A stretch of DNA of 12,813 nt. Origin: Baffinella frigidus (Eukaryota; Cryptophyceae; Cryptomonadales; Baffinellaceae). Under the pieces are notes generated by a model. That model saw only the letters and a list, made by a program, of their open reading frames with translations, did no database searches and was not told where the DNA came from. This document shows, one piece after another, positions 6,630 through 12,813 of this stretch (positions are counted from its first letter, which is position 1; each line of letters starts with the position of its first letter). A program made the position numbers and the translations under genes. The DNA lies in contig MU646880.1 of NCBI GenBank assembly GCA_026770585.1, positions 59,871 through 72,683 on the forward strand. The letters are read 5' to 3'.

Positions 6630-6890
6630 TCCTGGTCCTTTAGGTCCTTTTTAGGTCTTTTAGGTTCTTCAGGTTCTTTCCGCTCCCACCATAGGCGGAC
6701 ACCAGAACGTATCCTGCGGGACTGCAGGAAGGCCATGCTTCCTTTCGGATCACATAAGCCCCCCCGGTGCAGGTCCCTTTAGGTCCTTTAGGTTTGAATT
6801 TCTCCCAACATATGCCAACGACACGCCCTTCCGTAGAAAGGACTGCAGAGAAAGCATTTTTTCTTTCGGATCGCGTTTAGCTCTCCAGTG
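6630..6890 (+). repeat. Dispersed AGGTCCTTTAGGTT units in tandem
   Basis: The first unit has GGTCCTTTAGGTCCTTTTTA, CTCCCACCATAGGCGGACAC, GACTGCAGGAAGGCCATGCT and CTTTCGGATCACAT. The second unit starts at about 6773 (GTCCCTTTAGGTCCTTTAGG) and runs through CCCAACATATGCCAACGACA to GAAAGGACTGCAGAGAAAGC and CTTTCGGATCGCGT. Inverted relatives lie at 4140-4236 and 6023-6071, and another direct relative at 1343-1412. Function is unknown; this may be a fragmented longer transposable element. Confidence 0.65.
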
Positions 6891-7105
6891 CAGAGGCTCG
6901 TGAAGAGGGGATACAGGGTGGCTCTCTTGGGGTGGGTGAAGGTATGCGATATCGCTCCCATGCTCACTTACACGCACCGAACCCAAGTCAGCCTTTATGA
7001 GGCTCATATGGTATCCCATGGTTGACGTTTAAGAGCTTCAATCACAAATACCACACATGATATCAAATGTCGGATATCAAATGTCTAAAACGTGGACGTG
7101 ATCCC
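6891..7105. other. Spacer with a 13-bp direct repeat
   Basis: GATATCAAATGTC occurs at 7059-7071 and again at 7073-7085, one base apart. The 89-codon minus frame covering 6750-7019 overlaps the dispersed repeat and has no recognised motif. Nothing else is supported. Confidence 0.45.
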
Positions 7106-7197
7106 GCGTAGTAGGGTGACCATGGGGGGCTAGGCATGGACCAACAGTAGCGCCCTAGGGCGCTGCGTGTCTTGAAGTTCGAGAAACCCCTGTAGGG
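7106..7197. mobile_element. Decayed MT1-like element
   Basis: The order TGACCATGGGGGGCTAGGCA, then TGGACCAACAGTAGCGCCCT, then GTTCGAGAAACCCCTGTAG follows the MT1 core and right end (GACCACCATAGGGCCCTAGG and GAGCGAGGTACCCCTGTAG) with many substitutions. The left end is not recognisable. Confidence 0.5.
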
Positions 7198-7410
7198 TCA
7201 GGGCGTCTGGACTGGGCCACACCTTACTTGGGGGCCCCTGGGCCCTAGGGACCGAACCTCGCAATCCTCAGGGGATGACCACTCGACACGGCGACCGTGT
7301 CTCGAGCTCCTGGCGCCCTGCCTGGGCGCAGACATGCAGACGTTGCAGGCGGCCGCCAATCTCGCGCGTGTATCGCGCAGGCAGGCTTCGCAATGGAACC
7401 TGCACGCGTA
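7198..7410. other. Spacer before the telomere-like array
   Basis: Contains a GC-rich palindromic patch, GGGGGCCCCTGGGCCCTAGG (7230-7249), and otherwise nothing recognisable. The small 65-codon plus frame at 7275-7472 runs into the telomere-like repeat and is not supported. Confidence 0.4.
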
Positions 7411-8245
7411 GTAGGGTTCGGGATTTGGGGTTTAAGGTTAAGGGTTTAGGGTTTGGGGTTTGGGGTTCATGATTTAGAGGATGAGTGGTTGGGGTGAAGG
7501 GTTGAGGGTTTGGGGTTTGGGGTTTAGGGTTTAGGATTGGGGGTTTAGGGTTTAGGGTTGTGGGGTTAGGGGTGAGGGTTTAGGGTTTAGAGGTTCAGTG
7601 TTTACGATGTACGGAAGGGGGTTTGGGGTTTGGGGTTTGAGGTTTGGGGTTTAAAATTGGGGGTATATGGTTAAGGGTCTATGTTTGAGGGTTTGGGATT
7701 TCAGGTTCAGTGTTTTAAGGTTTTAAGATTTGAAGTTGAGGGTTTAGGGTTTAGGGTTTAGGGTTTAGGGTTTAGGGTTTAGGGTTTAGGGTTTGAGGTT
7801 TAGGGTTTAGGGTTTAGGGTTTAGGGTTTAGGGTTTAGGGTCTAGGGTTTGGGGCTTAAAGTTGACGGTTTCGGGCGAAGGGTTGAGGGCATATGGGTTA
7901 AGGTTTAGGGTGAAAGGTGTAGGGTTTAGGGTTGAGGGTTGAGGGTTTAGCTTTGAGGTTTTAGAGTTTGGGGTTTAGGGTTTAGGATTTAGGGTGGAGG
8001 GGTTATGGTTCAGGGTTTGAGGTTTGGGGTTTAGGGTTTAGGGTTTAGGGTTTAGGGTGTAGGGTTCAGGGTTTAGGGTTTAGGATTTAGGGGTTTGGGT
8101 CTAGGGTTCAGGGTTCAGGGTGCAGGGTTAAGAGTAGATGGTTCAGGGCTTAGGTTTTTTTGAATATGTGGAAGAGTGATCAGGGTTTTCAATTCTGGTT
8201 TCAGATTTCAAGGATTAGGGTGTAGGGTTTAGGGTTCACCACCAG
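7411..8245 (+). repeat. Interstitial TTTAGGG array, segment 1
   Basis: Degenerate 7-base units with the G-strand on plus. Perfect runs include 7 units at 7741-7789 and 6 units at 7797-7838. Variants such as TTTGGGG, TTCAGGG, TTGAGGG and TGTAGGG are frequent, so this is old or unmaintained telomere-type sequence and not a chromosome end. The later part (8129-8245) contains the marker GTAGATGGTTCAGGGCTTAG and a TTTTTTTGAATATGTGGAAG section that recurs at about 9941-10060. Confidence 0.95.
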
Positions 8246-8535
8246 GCACTACCGACAGCGTATCCAGGGATTGGAACCCTTTCGGATCCCGGCACAGATC
8301 CAAGAAATCTCTTGAATTCACGTCCCGATTTCCCGTAAGCAATTCGTGGATTCCTAGGACCTTCCTACTGTAGGGTCCTAGGAATGAATAAAATTCATTC
8401 CTAAAATCCCAAATCCATGCACGGATCCGGGAAAAGCTGCGTAGGGTTCCTAGTGGCAGGGTTTGAGGGTTAATGGTTTAGAGATTAGGGATTGAATCTG
8501 AGGGCCAGAAGGTTCTCTTCAGAGGGGCATTGTTG
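8246..8535. other. Non-telomeric insert with two overlapping hairpins
   Basis: TTCCTAGGACC (8351-8361) pairs perfectly with GGTCCTAGGAA (8374-8384) across a 12-base loop containing the MT-type word CTACTGTAG. Immediately after, GGAATGAAT (8381-8389) pairs perfectly with ATTCATTCC (8393-8401). The two stems share GGAA, so only one can form at a time. The flanks hold CGGATCCCGG (8284) and CGGATCCGGG (8422). Degenerate telomere-like sequence resumes briefly at 8457-8500. No gene is seen. Confidence 0.6.
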
Positions 8536-8745
8536 CCACTCGAGGCTAGAAGTGTGACTATTTTAAAACAGGGATTCTTTTACAAGTGAAGAAAAAAAGG
8601 GGGGGGTAGTAATTTCCACACAAATATGGGCGTTTGGTCACGTATCTGACAGAAATCTGTTAGATACGTGACCAAGCCTGCCCGTGACTGGTACTACATT
8701 TAACAACCCCACATTTAAAATGCTCCCCCTTTCAGCCTCGAGTGG
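8536..8745. mobile_element. 210-bp foldback element with perfect 12-bp ends
   Basis: CCACTCGAGGCT (8536-8547) is mirrored exactly by AGCCTCGAGTGG (8734-8745). Pairing can be followed inward in patches (TATTTTAAAA with ATTTAAAAT, AAAGGGGGGG with CTCCCCCTTT, GTAGTAA with TACTAC). The centre is a strong hairpin in which GGTCACGTATCTGACAG (8637-8653) pairs with CTGTTAGATACGTGACC (8658-8674) with one mismatch. There is no coding frame. It lies inside the telomere-like array, consistent with insertion there. Confidence 0.85.
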
Positions 8746-8759
8746 TGGAGGGTTCGCTT

Positions 8760-9055
8760 GGCGGGTTTCGAACGGGTTTGGGGTTGAGGATTCAGGTTTG
8801 GAGTGAAGGGTTTATGGTTCGGTCTTTTAGGGTTTAGGGTTTAGGTTTTAGGGTTGAGGGTTGAGGGTTGAGGGTCCAGGGTTAAGGGTTTAGGGTTAAG
8901 GGTTGAGGGTTTAGGATTCAGGGTTTAGGGTTTAGGGTCTAGGATTTAGTGTTTAGGGTTCAGGGTTCAGGTGTTACGAATTAGGGTTTAGTGTTCAGGT
9001 GTTAAGGTTTAGGGTTCGGGGTTCACGGTTTAGGTTTTAGGGGTGCTAGGGTTGA
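8760..9055 (+). repeat. Interstitial TTTAGGG array, segment 2
   Basis: Degenerate TTTAGGG/TTCAGGG/TTGAGGG units, G-strand on plus. The 9045-9130 section that follows is a non-telomeric marker beginning GTTGAGGACCCCTAATCTCT and passing through CTGCGCGAGGTTGTATCCCG. It recurs at about 10379-10457. Confidence 0.95.
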
Positions 9056-9130
9056 GGACCCCTAATCTCTCTCGCCACTCCGATTATCTTTCTGCGCGAG
9101 GTTGTATCCCGAGAAAGGCAAATCAGCCGG

Positions 9131-10380
9131 GGCATATATGGTTAAGGGTCTATGTTTATGGGTTTGGGGATTCGGGTTCAGGATTTTAGGAGTTGGAGTT
9201 GAGTGTTCAGGGTTTAGGGCTTAGGGTTCAGGGATTAGGGTTTAGGGTTGGTGGAAGGTTTAGGGTTTAGGGTTTAGGGTTTAGGGTTCAGGGATTAAAG
9301 TTTGGGGTGTAGGGCGAAGGTTTTAGGGCATATGGGTTAAGGTTTGGGGTTTAAGGTGTAGGGTTTAGGGTTTGGGGTTCAGGTTTGAGGGTTTAGGGTT
9401 TAGGGTTTAGGATTTACGGTTTAGGGTTTAGGGATTAGGGTTTAGGGTTCACGGTTTACGGTTTACGGTTTACGGTCTAGGGTTTCTGGTTTCTGGTTTG
9501 GGGTTTAGGGTTTAGGGTTTAGGGTTTAGGGTTTAGGGTTTAGGGTTTAGGGTTTGGGGTTCGGGGTTTAGGGTTTAGGGTTTAGGGTTTAGGGTTTAGG
9601 GAGATTAGGATTTGGGGTTTAGAGTTCACGGTTTACGGTCTGCGGTCTACGGTCTGCGGTCTACGGTCTACGGTCCACGGTTTGAGGTAGAGGGTACAGG
9701 GTGTAGGGTGCAGGGTTTAGGATTTAGGGTTTAGGATTTAGGATTTAGGATTTAGGGTTTATGGTTCGGTGTTTAGGGTTCAAGGTTTAGGGTTTAGAGT
9801 TTAGGGTTTACGGTTTAGGGTTTACGGTTCAGGGGTCAGGGTTTAGGGTTAAGAGTAGATGGCGTAGGGCTTAGGGTTCAGGGTTTAGGATTGAGTGTTT
9901 AGGGTTTAGGGTTTAGGGTTCAGGGTGCATGGTTCAGGGTTAAGAGTAGATGGTGCAGGGCTTAGGTTTTTTTGAATTTGCGGAAGAGTGATCAGGGGTT
10001 TGAATTCTGGTTTCAGATTGTAGGGTGTAGGGTGTAGGGTTTAGGGTTCACCACCAGCAACTACCCGCAGCTTATCCAGGGTGTAGAGGGTTCAGGGTTC
10101 AGGGTTGTTAGGGTTGAGGGTTTGGGTTCTGAGTTGAGGGTTAATGGTTTGGTCTTTAGGGTTTTAGGTTGAGGTTTTAGGGTTCAGGGTTAAGGGTTGA
10201 AGGTCCAGGGTTGAGGGTTTAGGGTGTAGGGTTGAGGGTTGCGGGTTTAGGGGTTAGGGTTTATGGTCTAGGATTCAGTGTTTAGGGTTCAGGGTTCAGG
10301 TGTTAGGAATTAGGGTTGAGTGTTCAGGTGTTAGGATTCAGGGTTCAGGGTTCAGGGTTCGGGGTTCAGGGTTGTTAGAA
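9131..10380 (+). repeat. Interstitial TTTAGGG array, segment 3
   Basis: Degenerate G-strand repeats with perfect runs at 9502-9550 (7 units) and about 9565-9600. A local sub-array of TTTACGG and TCTACGG variants lies at 9450-9680, showing that variant units have spread by local amplification. Markers shared with segment 1 include GGTTAAGGGTCTATGTTTRN at 9138 (also 7669) and GGGCATATGGGTTAAGGTTT at 9325 (also 7887). Confidence 0.95.
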
Positions 10381-11020
10381 TTGAGGGCCCCTAATCTCTC
10401 TAGCCACGATTATTTTTCTGCGCGAGGTTGTATCCCGAGAAACGCAAATCAGCCGAGGCAGCCAAGTCTGACCAAGAGCCCGCCGCCTGCACGGTACCTG
10501 GTGGGTCTCCCTCTTGGGTTCGCGCGGCTCGAAGTGCGAGGAGAGTGTCCATGGAGCTGTCGCCATCGATCCAGTCGCGCTATGCCCCCTACCCTCTCCT
10601 TACACTCCTGCACCGCCTGCAGGCGCACCCAGGCCGCCCCCCAGAATGCAAGGCCTTGCCTTGCGGCGAACACCCCCCCGCTGCTGGCGGGTGATTGCGG
10701 CGCACGTTGCGGGCGGGCGCGGCGCGGCTCGCCGCAGTCTCGGCATGGCGCCTCTCTAGATCTGCCATGGCCTGACATGCCTCTTCCTGTCGGTGCCTGA
10801 GGGACTCACCTGCCTCCATTTAAGGGTGCACGGGGCGTCATGGTGACATCTAGGTTGACTAAATCCATCCGTGACGGACGCGATTAAGGACGTGATGGGG
10901 AAAAGATCGGACGAGGCGATTTTTCGGGCCCAGGAGGTCACGACAGGGGGCGGCAGATCCAAGCCAACTCTGATCGGAGATCAGTAGCGGGGCCCAGAGG
11001 CAGCAGCACCCCGCGCGCCA
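10381..11020. other. Array boundary and unassigned GC-rich interval
   Basis: The first ~75 bases are the second copy of the CTAATCTCTC marker. The remainder is GC-rich single-copy sequence with overlapping frames on both strands. The one worth noting is on minus at 10589-10819: its first ~35 residues (MEAGESLRHRQEEACQAMAD...) look like a charged helix, and its start overlaps a perfect splice-donor match, CAGGTGAGT (minus, about 10806-10814). A minus-strand exon is possible, but there is no domain match or partner exon, so it is not called as a gene. Confidence 0.3.
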
Positions 11021-11060
11021 GTGGCTGGGGCTGACCCGGTGGGTGCTCGGCCGAAGGAAA

Positions 11061-11099
11061 ATTGGCGTGCTGGATATCCTGATTTAGCCAATAATAAGG
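11061..11099 (+). promoter_or_regulatory. Inverted CCAAT pair and AT-rich box before the ubiquitin-like gene
   Basis: ATTGGC (11061-11066) and GCCAAT (11087-11092) form a perfect inverted pair, and the second overlaps an AATAATAAG AT-rich box ending at about 11098. They lie 26-64 bases before the proposed ATG in otherwise GC-rich DNA. This could be a core promoter or NF-Y-type site, but at hexamer length chance is a real alternative. Confidence 0.3.
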
Positions 11100-11124
11100 G
11101 AGGTGCAGCCGGTATCTCTGCGCA

Positions 11125-12243
11125 ATGGCAGAGCCTGCAGAGCCGGGCATGTACATTCCACCTGGTCCACGGAGAAGGCCGTCCACGAAAACGCCTCCCG
11201 GGGCTAAGCGGCATACCTCCGGTAGCAATCCGTCGACTCCTCAGGATCAGCGACACGGCTCGCTGATCAGCGAGGATGCGGTGCAGCTCACGGTGCGGAC
11301 GCTCGACAAGAGGGAGTACCAGATAAAGGCGGAACGCGGCATGATGGTGCCTCAGTTGCGGGAGGCAGTGGCTGTCAGCACTGGCATCGACGCTGCAAAC
11401 CAGGTCGACCCCCTGTTTCCGTCTCCCGCCACCTGGCCTGCAACTGCCCCAACCCGGATTTCGCATCGCCTGATACGTGCAGGTTAGCCAGGTGGGGGGG
11501 CATTCCAGTGGTTGGCTCGTGTTCGGGTGGTGCCCCACTGCGCCGTATTTTGGGGAAGCTGACAACTGGTTTCCCATTGGCAGCGGCTGATGTCGGAGGG
11601 TGGAGAAATGGACTCGGAGCAGCGGCTCTCGCACTACTGCCGCGCCAAGTCCTCGCACGTCATCTACCTCGTCGTGCGCTTCCCCGGCGCGTCATTCGCG
11701 GTCGAACCGCATGCAGCAGACGCCGCGCCCGAAGCACACGAACCGGCAGCGCGGGCCGCCTTCGAGGGTGATTCAGCGGACCCGGAAAACGAGAGAGACC
11801 CGCCGGTCTCGATGCAGCCAGGGCGGATCATCCTGCGCGGCACCGTCACAATTCCGGTCTCTACCGCCGCCCTTCCCCCGCACCGTACGCCTGCTCCTGC
11901 GCGGCCCCTTGGACGTGTCTCACGCGGCGCCGTGCATCGAGGAGGCGACCTCTCATTTTCGACCTTGGGGGAGCAGGTGCCGGAGCGGGAGGTGAGCCGG
12001 GTGGTGAACAGCATCCTCTGGTCCCGCAGCGATCGCCAGCTCACGGCGCAGGATGTCGTGCAGTCCATGTCACACATTCCTGGGTGCGCCCTCCTCTCCC
12101 TTCCCCTATATCGCGTATCGGAGGATGGCGTGGACCCTGTCGGTTGGCATCTTGCACAAATTGCGAGAAACTGTGAAGCCACCGGGCCCGGCACTTGTGA
12201 CTATGCGCGATTCTCACGGATAGACCGGCTGGATCGCGCCTGA
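11125..12243 (+). CDS. Ubiquitin-like domain protein, two exons (3' end uncertain)
   Basis: Exon 1 is 11125-11403 and exon 2 is 11584-12243, giving 312 residues. The ATG follows an in-frame TAA at 11095 and has G at -3 and +4. Residues 1-50 are Pro/Arg/Ser-rich and probably disordered. Residues 53-127 form a ubiquitin-like beta-grasp domain: VQLTVRTLDKREYQIKAE resembles the first hairpin, and VPQLREAVAVSTGI the helix. Across the splice junction NQRLMSEGGEMDSEQRLSHY aligns without gaps to ubiquitin around Q41-R42-L43 through G47, L56 and Y59, and VIYLVVR is the last strand. No Gly-Gly end follows (RFPG), so it is an integral domain and not a conjugated modifier. Such N-terminal domains occur in BAG6/scythe- and ubiquilin-type protein-quality-control factors, which commonly bring clients to the proteasome, but nothing after residue 128 identifies the family. 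The segment at about 174-213 is Pro/Arg-rich and may contain a missed intron. The stop abuts the telomere-like array, so the C-terminus may be truncated. Confidence 0.7.
11404..11583 (+). other. GT-AG intron of the ubiquitin-like gene, 180 bp
   Basis: The donor is CAG/GTCGAC at 11404 and the acceptor is TTGGCAG/CGG ending at 11583, both in phase 0. A CTGAC branch-site-like word (11559-11563) places its A 21 bases before the acceptor, followed by a weak pyrimidine stretch (TGGTTTCCCATTG). Retention would add 27 codons and then hit TAG at 11485, ending the protein in the middle of the ubiquitin-like domain. A second donor-like site (CAG/GTTAGC at 11483) would put exon 2 out of frame and is not favoured. 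Confidence 0.7.
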
Positions 12244-12813
12244 ACACTGAACCGTCAACCCTAAACCATAAACACTAAACCCTAGACCATAAACCCTAAA
12301 CCCTGAATCCTCAACCCTAAACCCTGAACTCTAAACCCTAAACCTCAAAACCTAAACCCTAAACCCTAAATCCTAAACAATAACCCCTGGATTCTAAATT
12401 CTAAACCCTGAATCATAAACCCTACGCCCTAAGCCCTAATAAACCCTACACCCTAAGCCCTGAGACCTAAACCCTGAACCCTAAACCCTAAACCCTAAAC
12501 CCTAAACCCTAAACCCAAAACCCTCAATCTAAAACCCTCAACCTAAATCCTAAACCCTCAATCCTAAACCCTAAACCTAAATCCTAAACCCTGAACCCTA
12601 AACCCTGACCCCTGAACCCGAAACCCGAAACCCTGAACCCTAAACCCTGAACCCTAAACCCTGAACCCTAAACCCTAGACCCCAAACCCTAAACCCTAAG
12701 CCCTAAGCCCTAAACCCTAAACCCTTGGAACATCAACCCTCAAACCTAAACTTAAACCCTGCACCCTATACCCTCAACCCTCAACACTCAACACTCAACA
12801 CTCAACACTCAAC
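12244..12813 (-). repeat. Interstitial CCCTAAA array, inverted relative to the left array
   Basis: Degenerate 7-base units with the C-strand on plus, from immediately after the gene's stop codon to the window end. The cleanest run is about 12478-12515. Variants CCCTGAA, CCCTCAA and CCCTAAG mirror the TTCAGGG and TTGAGGG variants of the left array. The last 35 bases are a separate 7-mer run of ACTCAAC. The array continues past the window edge. Confidence 0.95.

Larger units (their letters stand above)
7650..10457 (+). repeat. Two-copy higher-order duplication of the telomere-like array
   Basis: Markers recur in the same order: TATATGGTTAAGGGTCTATG-type (about 7664 and 9135), GGGCATATGGGTTAAGG (about 7887 and 9325), TAAGAGTAGATGG with GGCTTAGGTTTTTTTGAAT (8129 and 9941), GTTTAGGGTTCACCACCAG (about 8227 and 10038), and CTAATCTCTC to GAGAAASGCAAATCAGCC (about 9062 and 10391). 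Offsets vary between about 1330 and 1810 because each copy has gained or lost repeat units, and the foldback element region is present only in the first copy. Confidence 0.75.

Noticed and set aside
7411-10380. A true chromosome end
   Set aside because: The units are heavily degenerate, interrupted by other sequence and followed by a gene, so this is an interstitial array.
10300-10800. A 166-codon plus-strand frame at the right edge of the left array
   Set aside because: Its first part is translated telomere-like repeat and the rest has no recognised motif.
11483-11583. An alternative intron starting at CAG/GTTAGC (11483)
   Set aside because: It would leave exon 2 out of frame and insert 26 extra residues into the ubiquitin-like domain; the 11404 donor gives an alignment without gaps.
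10981-11658. A 225-codon open frame on the minus strand, the longest single open frame in the window
   Set aside because: It lies opposite exon 1, the intron and the start of exon 2 of the ubiquitin-like gene, has no recognisable motif, and crosses the supported splice junction. GC-rich coding DNA often leaves the opposite strand open.
11664-12194. A 176-codon minus-strand open frame opposite exon 2
   Set aside because: A shadow of the plus-strand coding frame; Arg/Ala/Gly-rich composition and no recognisable motif.

Overview
The window is eukaryotic, probably nuclear and subtelomere-like. The evidence is abundant degenerate TTTAGGG-type repeat (the telomere unit of plants, many green algae and several alveolates, including chromerids and dinoflagellates), short non-autonomous inverted-repeat elements, microsatellites, and one gene model that needs a GT-AG intron. 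GC-rich, repeat-dense sequence would suit an alga or algal alveolate, but I cannot name the organism from the sequence. No tRNA, rRNA, CRISPR array, transposase or bacterial-style operon was recognised.

Layout. 1-54 is an exact CCCCAAA array. 55-1260 is GC-rich and built from duplicated blocks. 1620-7200 is a nest of short palindromic elements: one family (MT1) with CAGGGGTACCTCGCTCATAAG-like ends, a second (MT2) with ATCCCTTAAGTGGCGA-like ends, and several one-off foldback elements (2677-2854, 3744-3882, 8536-8745). Between them lie a 110-bp minisatellite, CT/TTC tracts, a region of TTTGATACCCCTCGGGAT repeats, and dispersed copies of an AGGTCCTTTAGGTT-containing unit. 7411-10380 is mostly degenerate TTTAGGG with the G-strand on plus; two non-telomeric spacers and several motifs recur inside it, which indicates a duplicated higher-order unit of roughly 1.3-1.5 kb. 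12244-12813 is the same kind of repeat with the C-strand on plus, so the two arrays face each other.

The only gene I can defend lies between those arrays, at 11125-12243 on the plus strand. Its 93-codon first exon, a 180-bp intron and a second exon together restore a gap-poor ubiquitin-like fold near the N-terminus of a predicted 312-residue protein. The reading frame stops exactly where the right telomere-like array begins, so the gene is either truncated there or continues through an unrecognised intron. The remaining open frames are best explained as chance frames in GC-rich or palindromic repeat DNA.

There is no multi-gene pathway here. The interest lies in the architecture: two small-element families sharing a common core, and a ubiquitin-like gene wedged between head-to-head telomere-like arrays.
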